From positions 1 through 23,112 of the forward strand of contig DBBB01000120.1 in assembly GCA_002291985.1 (NCBI GenBank): a DNA stretch of 23,112 nucleotides. The letters run 5' to 3'. Shown in pieces: positions 20,295 to 23,112 of this stretch. Origin of the DNA: Firmicutes bacterium UBA995. Its GTDB lineage: Bacteria; Bacillota; Sulfobacillia; UBA995. The notes under the pieces are model-generated. The model ran no database searches. It had not been told where the DNA came from and saw only the letters and a list, made by a program, of their open reading frames with translations. Each line of letters opens with the position of its first letter. The stretch's first letter is position 1. Both the position numbers and the translations under genes were made by a program.

Positions 20295-21413
20295 ATGGCC
20301 GACAAGTTGCGGGTAGGGGTGATCTTCGGCGGCAGGTCGGGGGAACATGAGGTCTCGCTGGTCTCGGCGAGGTCGGTGTTGAGGGCGCTGGACCCGACCA
20401 GGTTTGTGGCAGTGCCGATCTGCATCACCCGCGAGGGCCGCTGGCTACTGGCCGGGGATGCCCTTTGCGCCCTCGAGGCCGGTAGCACCGACCTGCGGGG
20501 GGAAGCGGTCGCCTTGCTGGGAGAACCCGGCGGCCAGGGTCTGGTCTCCCTGGAGCAGGCGGGCGTATCCCGGCCGCTCGACGTGGTCTTCCCCGTGCTG
20601 CATGGCCCTTACGGAGAAGACGGGACCATCCAGGGCCTCCTGGAACTGGCCGACCTGCCCTACGTTGGGGCGGGAGTGCTCGGATCGGCGCTCGGCATGG
20701 ACAAGGCGGTGCAAAAGACCCTCCTGGCCAGCCGGGGCATGCCGGTAGCCGAACACCTGGTCATCCGGTCCCTCGACTGGCGCCGTCATGGCGAACGCCT
20801 GGCCGATGCGGTTGCCGTCCACCCCGGTTATCCCTGTTTCGTCAAGCCCGCCAACCTCGGCTCCTCTATCGGGATCAGCAAGGTCAAACGACCCGGAGAG
20901 CTTGCCTCTGCCATGGAACTGGCTTTGCGCTACGATCACAAGGTACTGGTGGAGGAGGCGGTAATCGGTCGGGAAATCGAAGTGAGCGTGCTGGGCGGCG
21001 AGGAGCCTCGGGCTTCCGTGTGCGGCGAGGTCGTGCCTTCCCGGGAGTTCTATGACTATCAGGCCAAGTACGTCGATGGGACCTCGGCCTTGCTCGTCCC
21101 CGCCGACCTCCCCGAGCACCTGGGCCGCGAAGCGCAAGCGCTGGCCATTCATGCCTTCCAGGTGCTCGAAGCATGGGGTATGGCCCGGGTCGACTTCTTC
21201 GTATGCCCTGACCCGGAGCGGGTGGTCGTCAACGAATTGAATACCATCCCCGGCTTCACCCCCATCAGCATGTACCCGCGACTCTGGGAAGCCAGCGGGC
21301 TGAGCTACGCCGGCCTTCTGACCCGGCTGATCGAACTCGCCCTCGATCGCTATCGGGCCAAGTCACAGCTCGATACGGTGTACCGGCACGTTCCTCCGAA
21401 CGACCAGATCTGA
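20295..21413 (+). CDS. ddl: D-alanine--D-alanine ligase
   Basis: Ddl joins two D-alanines with ATP to make the terminal dipeptide of peptidoglycan. The ATG at 20295 has GGGAGG (20283-20288) 6 bases upstream, giving 372 residues, the length of the longer DdlA-like forms. ATP-grasp motifs: FGGRSGEHEVSLVSA (N-terminal Glu/Ser), GPYGEDGTIQGLLE, PYVGAGVLGSALGMDK, FVKPANLGSSIGIS, and the metal/ATP site NELNTIPGFTPISMYP. The omega-loop EFYDYQAKYVDG has the Tyr typical of D-Ala-D-Ala ligases rather than the His of VanA-type D-lactate enzymes, so normal vancomycin-sensitive specificity is expected. It begins 13 bases after dnaJ and may share its transcript. Confidence 0.97.
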   Translation: MADKLRVGVIFGGRSGEHEVSLVSARSVLRALDPTRFVAVPICITREGRWLLAGDALCALEAGSTDLRGEAVALLGEPGGQGLVSLEQAGVSRPLDVVFPVLHGPYGEDGTIQGLLELADLPYVGAGVLGSALGMDKAVQKTLLASRGMPVAEHLVIRSLDWRRHGERLADAVAVHPGYPCFVKPANLGSSIGISKVKRPGELASAMELALRYDHKVLVEEAVIGREIEVSVLGGEEPRASVCGEVVPSREFYDYQAKYVDGTSALLVPADLPEHLGREAQALAIHAFQVLEAWGMARVDFFVCPDPERVVVNELNTIPGFTPISMYPRLWEASGLSYAGLLTRLIELALDRYRAKSQLDTVYRHVPPNDQI

Positions 21414-21498
21414 GCGCCGGACGGACGGAAGTCGGATTTCGTCGGCGGAACTCAAGGCAACAGAGGTTTTCGCCGGGGGATCTAGAAGTACGCAATCC

Positions 21499-23112
21499 AT
21501 GAAACTCAAGGCGCTGCGTCGTGTGGCCGGTGCAATCGTGGCTCTCGCGCTGGTGTTCACGCTGGCGGCAGTCTGTGCTCGGCGGCCTGTTCCCGCTACT
21601 CCCCCCCCTCCCGTTGCCTCCACGACCATCGCCGTCCTCGGCCGTCTCCAGCCGGCCGTCCAGGTAGCGGGGAGAGTGGTGGCGCCCATCCGCCATGAAC
21701 TCAAGAGCCCGGCACACGGCACCGTGGTCCGGGTCCTCGCCGTGCCGGGCACTACGGTGCGCGAAGGTCAGGTCTTGCTGGAAGTCTCCGGGGCAGACCT
21801 CGCGCTGACCCTGGGCCACCTGCAGCGTCAAGTCGAACTGGCCCGCGCCCGCGTGCAGCAGTTGCGAGCCGAGGTCGACATCATGCCCCTCGAGTTCACC
21901 ATCCGGGAGCTTGAGCTGAAACAGGCATTGCTGCTGGAACAGGAGCAAGAACTCCTTTTGCGCGCGCCCCGGGCCGGCCCCCTGGCCAGGTGGGATCTGG
22001 TCCGCTCCGGCCAGGAACTGGCGCCCGGGCAGGTGGTGGGGACGATCTTCGATGATACGGCCGTCCATGTTGTACTGCTGGTGAGCGAGGCGGACGCACC
22101 CTTCGTGGAGCCCGGACTGGTAGCCCTACTGCATGTGGAGGCCCTCAACCGCGAACTGGTCGGCAGGGTTGTGGCCATCGACCGTGACGGGGTCCCCCGG
22201 GGAGAGCGAAGCGTCTACGCCGCCACCGTTCATGTCTTCAACCCTGGCCCGGTCCTGGGGGGAATGACCGTACGCGGCGCCATATACCACCCCGGGTACC
22301 AGCGCTCGCTGGAAGCCTGGGGGCAAGTAAGCCCCCGGGCAAGGGCGGAGATAGCCTCGTCGTCGGGCGGAATCGTCGAAGCGGTGTATGTGCGCGAAGG
22401 CGAGTGGGTGCGCTCACGCCAGTTGCTTGCCCGCCTGGTCAATCCCGAGTTGTCCCTGTCGCTGGCCCGGACGGCGCATCAACTCGAGAAAGCCCGGCAC
22501 GATCGCGCCGCCCTCGCGGGCGGGGAATCGTTTGCCGTCAAGACTGCTCTGGCTGAGTTGGCAGATCACGAAGAGGCACTGGCGGCCACCCGTGCGGCCG
22601 TAGACGCACTGACCCTGCGCTCGCCTGGCGCCGGCCGCGTGGTCTTCGCCGCCCGCCAACATGAGCCTGTCGATCGCGGTCAGGTACTTGCAATCGTAGT
22701 CGATTATCGCCGGCTGACCGTCCAAGCCCGGATACCGGAGGCCGACATCGCCTCGGTGGCCCCCGGGTCGCCGGTGACCCTTTACCTCGCGTCCAGGCCG
22801 GATCAGCCCCACGCCGCCACGATTACCGGCGTCGATCCCGAGGGCCGGGTCGGCGGAGACGGCGTCTACTTCGAGGTGAACATGGATCCTGCGCCGCCGG
22901 GGGCCATGGCGGGCATGGGAGTCCGGGTGACGCTGGACGGGATACTGCCACCGGAGGTCCTGTTGCTGCCCAAGGAAGCGGTGATAGGACCACCCGGGGC
23001 CACGTATGTTCTGGTAGCCGATGAAACGGGAACGGGTGTCCGCCGGGCGGTGGTAACGGGTACTACTGATGGCGTGCAGGTGGAGATCCGGGAAGGTCTG
23101 GCGGAAGGCGAG
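21499..23112 (+). CDS. HlyD/RND-type efflux adaptor with two adaptor units in tandem (3' end outside window)
   Basis: The frame opened by ATG 21499 has no stop to the window edge (538 codons). Such membrane-anchored adaptors link an inner-membrane exporter (MacB-type ABC or RND) to the outside or to substrates. It has a signal/anchor helix (about 5-26), a Pro-rich linker, then two copies of the adaptor plan. Copy 1: lipoyl half-motif SPAHGTVVRVLAVPGTTVREG (about 70), helical arm (about 100-150), second half RAPRAGPLARWDLVRSGQEL (about 152), beta barrel. Copy 2: SSSGGIVEAVYVREGEWV (about 287), helical arm (315-370), LRSPGAGRVVFAARQHEPVD (about 372), beta barrel, then the membrane-proximal domain. 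The ribosome binding site is weak (GGGGG about 20 bases upstream). The exporter should be just beyond the window. Confidence 0.85.
   Translation, partial: MKLKALRRVAGAIVALALVFTLAAVCARRPVPATPPPPVASTTIAVLGRLQPAVQVAGRVVAPIRHELKSPAHGTVVRVLAVPGTTVREGQVLLEVSGADLALTLGHLQRQVELARARVQQLRAEVDIMPLEFTIRELELKQALLLEQEQELLLRAPRAGPLARWDLVRSGQELAPGQVVGTIFDDTAVHVVLLVSEADAPFVEPGLVALLHVEALNRELVGRVVAIDRDGVPRGERSVYAATVHVFNPGPVLGGMTVRGAIYHPGYQRSLEAWGQVSPRARAEIASSSGGIVEAVYVREGEWVRSRQLLARLVNPELSLSLARTAHQLEKARHDRAALAGGESFAVKTALAELADHEEALAATRAAVDALTLRSPGAGRVVFAARQHEPVDRGQVLAIVVDYRRLTVQARIPEADIASVAPGSPVTLYLASRPDQPHAATITGVDPEGRVGGDGVYFEVNMDPAPPGAMAGMGVRVTLDGILPPEVLLLPKEAVIGPPGATYVLVADETGTGVRRAVVTGTTDGVQVEIREGLAEGE

Noticed and set aside
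21571..21576. Cys near residue 26 of the adaptor as a lipoprotein lipobox
   Set aside because: The residue before Cys is Val (AAVC), not Gly, Ala or Ser, so the lipobox rule is not met; a plain signal anchor is likelier.

Overview
This window reads as a chromosomal segment of a high-G+C (roughly two thirds G+C by eye), probably anaerobic or microaerophilic member of the Bacillota (Firmicutes). The support is a Firmicutes-type gene order (comEC ... holA, convergent rpsT, then hrcA-dnaJ), ComEA with an SLBB domain, an ECF-type thiamine transporter subunit (ThiT) behind a TPP riboswitch, a CIRCE/HrcA heat-shock switch, many GTG/TTG starts behind strong GGAGG ribosome binding sites, and a superoxide-reductase/rubrerythrin module typical of oxygen-sensitive bacteria. 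The genus cannot be fixed from sequence alone. No IS element, prophage, CRISPR array, tRNA or rRNA was seen.

Layout. 1-4835 (+): the 3' part of a phosphomannomutase/phosphoglucomutase, leuS, comEA and plsY. 4714-5956 (-): thiT-thiN behind a TPP riboswitch (6011-6097); the thiN tail overlaps the plsY tail antisense by 122 bp. 6266-7486 (+): a DUF401-type membrane protein. 7589-11584 (+): a tight cluster of ADP-ribosylglycohydrolase, N-acetylhexosamine-6-phosphate deacetylase, 6-phosphofructokinase and class II ketose-bisphosphate aldolase, which looks like an amino-sugar catabolic unit. 11677-14007 (+): comEC, whose ribosome binding site lies in a strong hairpin. 14027-15092 (-): rubrerythrin, a 36-residue rubredoxin and desulfoferrodoxin. 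15274-17450 (+): a membrane-anchored Asp-box (YCF48/BNR-like) propeller translationally coupled to holA. 17447-17770 (-): rpsT. 18131-21413 (+): hrcA, dnaJ and ddl. 21499-end (+): a partial HlyD-type adaptor with two adaptor units in tandem.

How the parts work together. ThiT imports thiamine and ThiN converts it directly to TPP, which would shut the pair off through the riboswitch. ComEA and ComEC are the DNA receptor and channel of natural transformation but sit 7.5 kb apart, and the ComEC beta-lactamase-like domain has lost its metal-binding motif. The rubrerythrin/rubredoxin/desulfoferrodoxin operon would detoxify superoxide and peroxide; it sits inside the usual comEC-holA neighbourhood. 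HrcA should repress its own transcript, and hence dnaJ, through CIRCE; grpE and dnaK, normally between them, are absent here.

Most worth a second look: the degenerate ComEC hydrolase domain, the hairpin over the comEC ribosome binding site, the ARH-amino-sugar cluster, the propeller coupled to holA, and the tandem adaptor. I found no clearly unprecedented multi-gene system.
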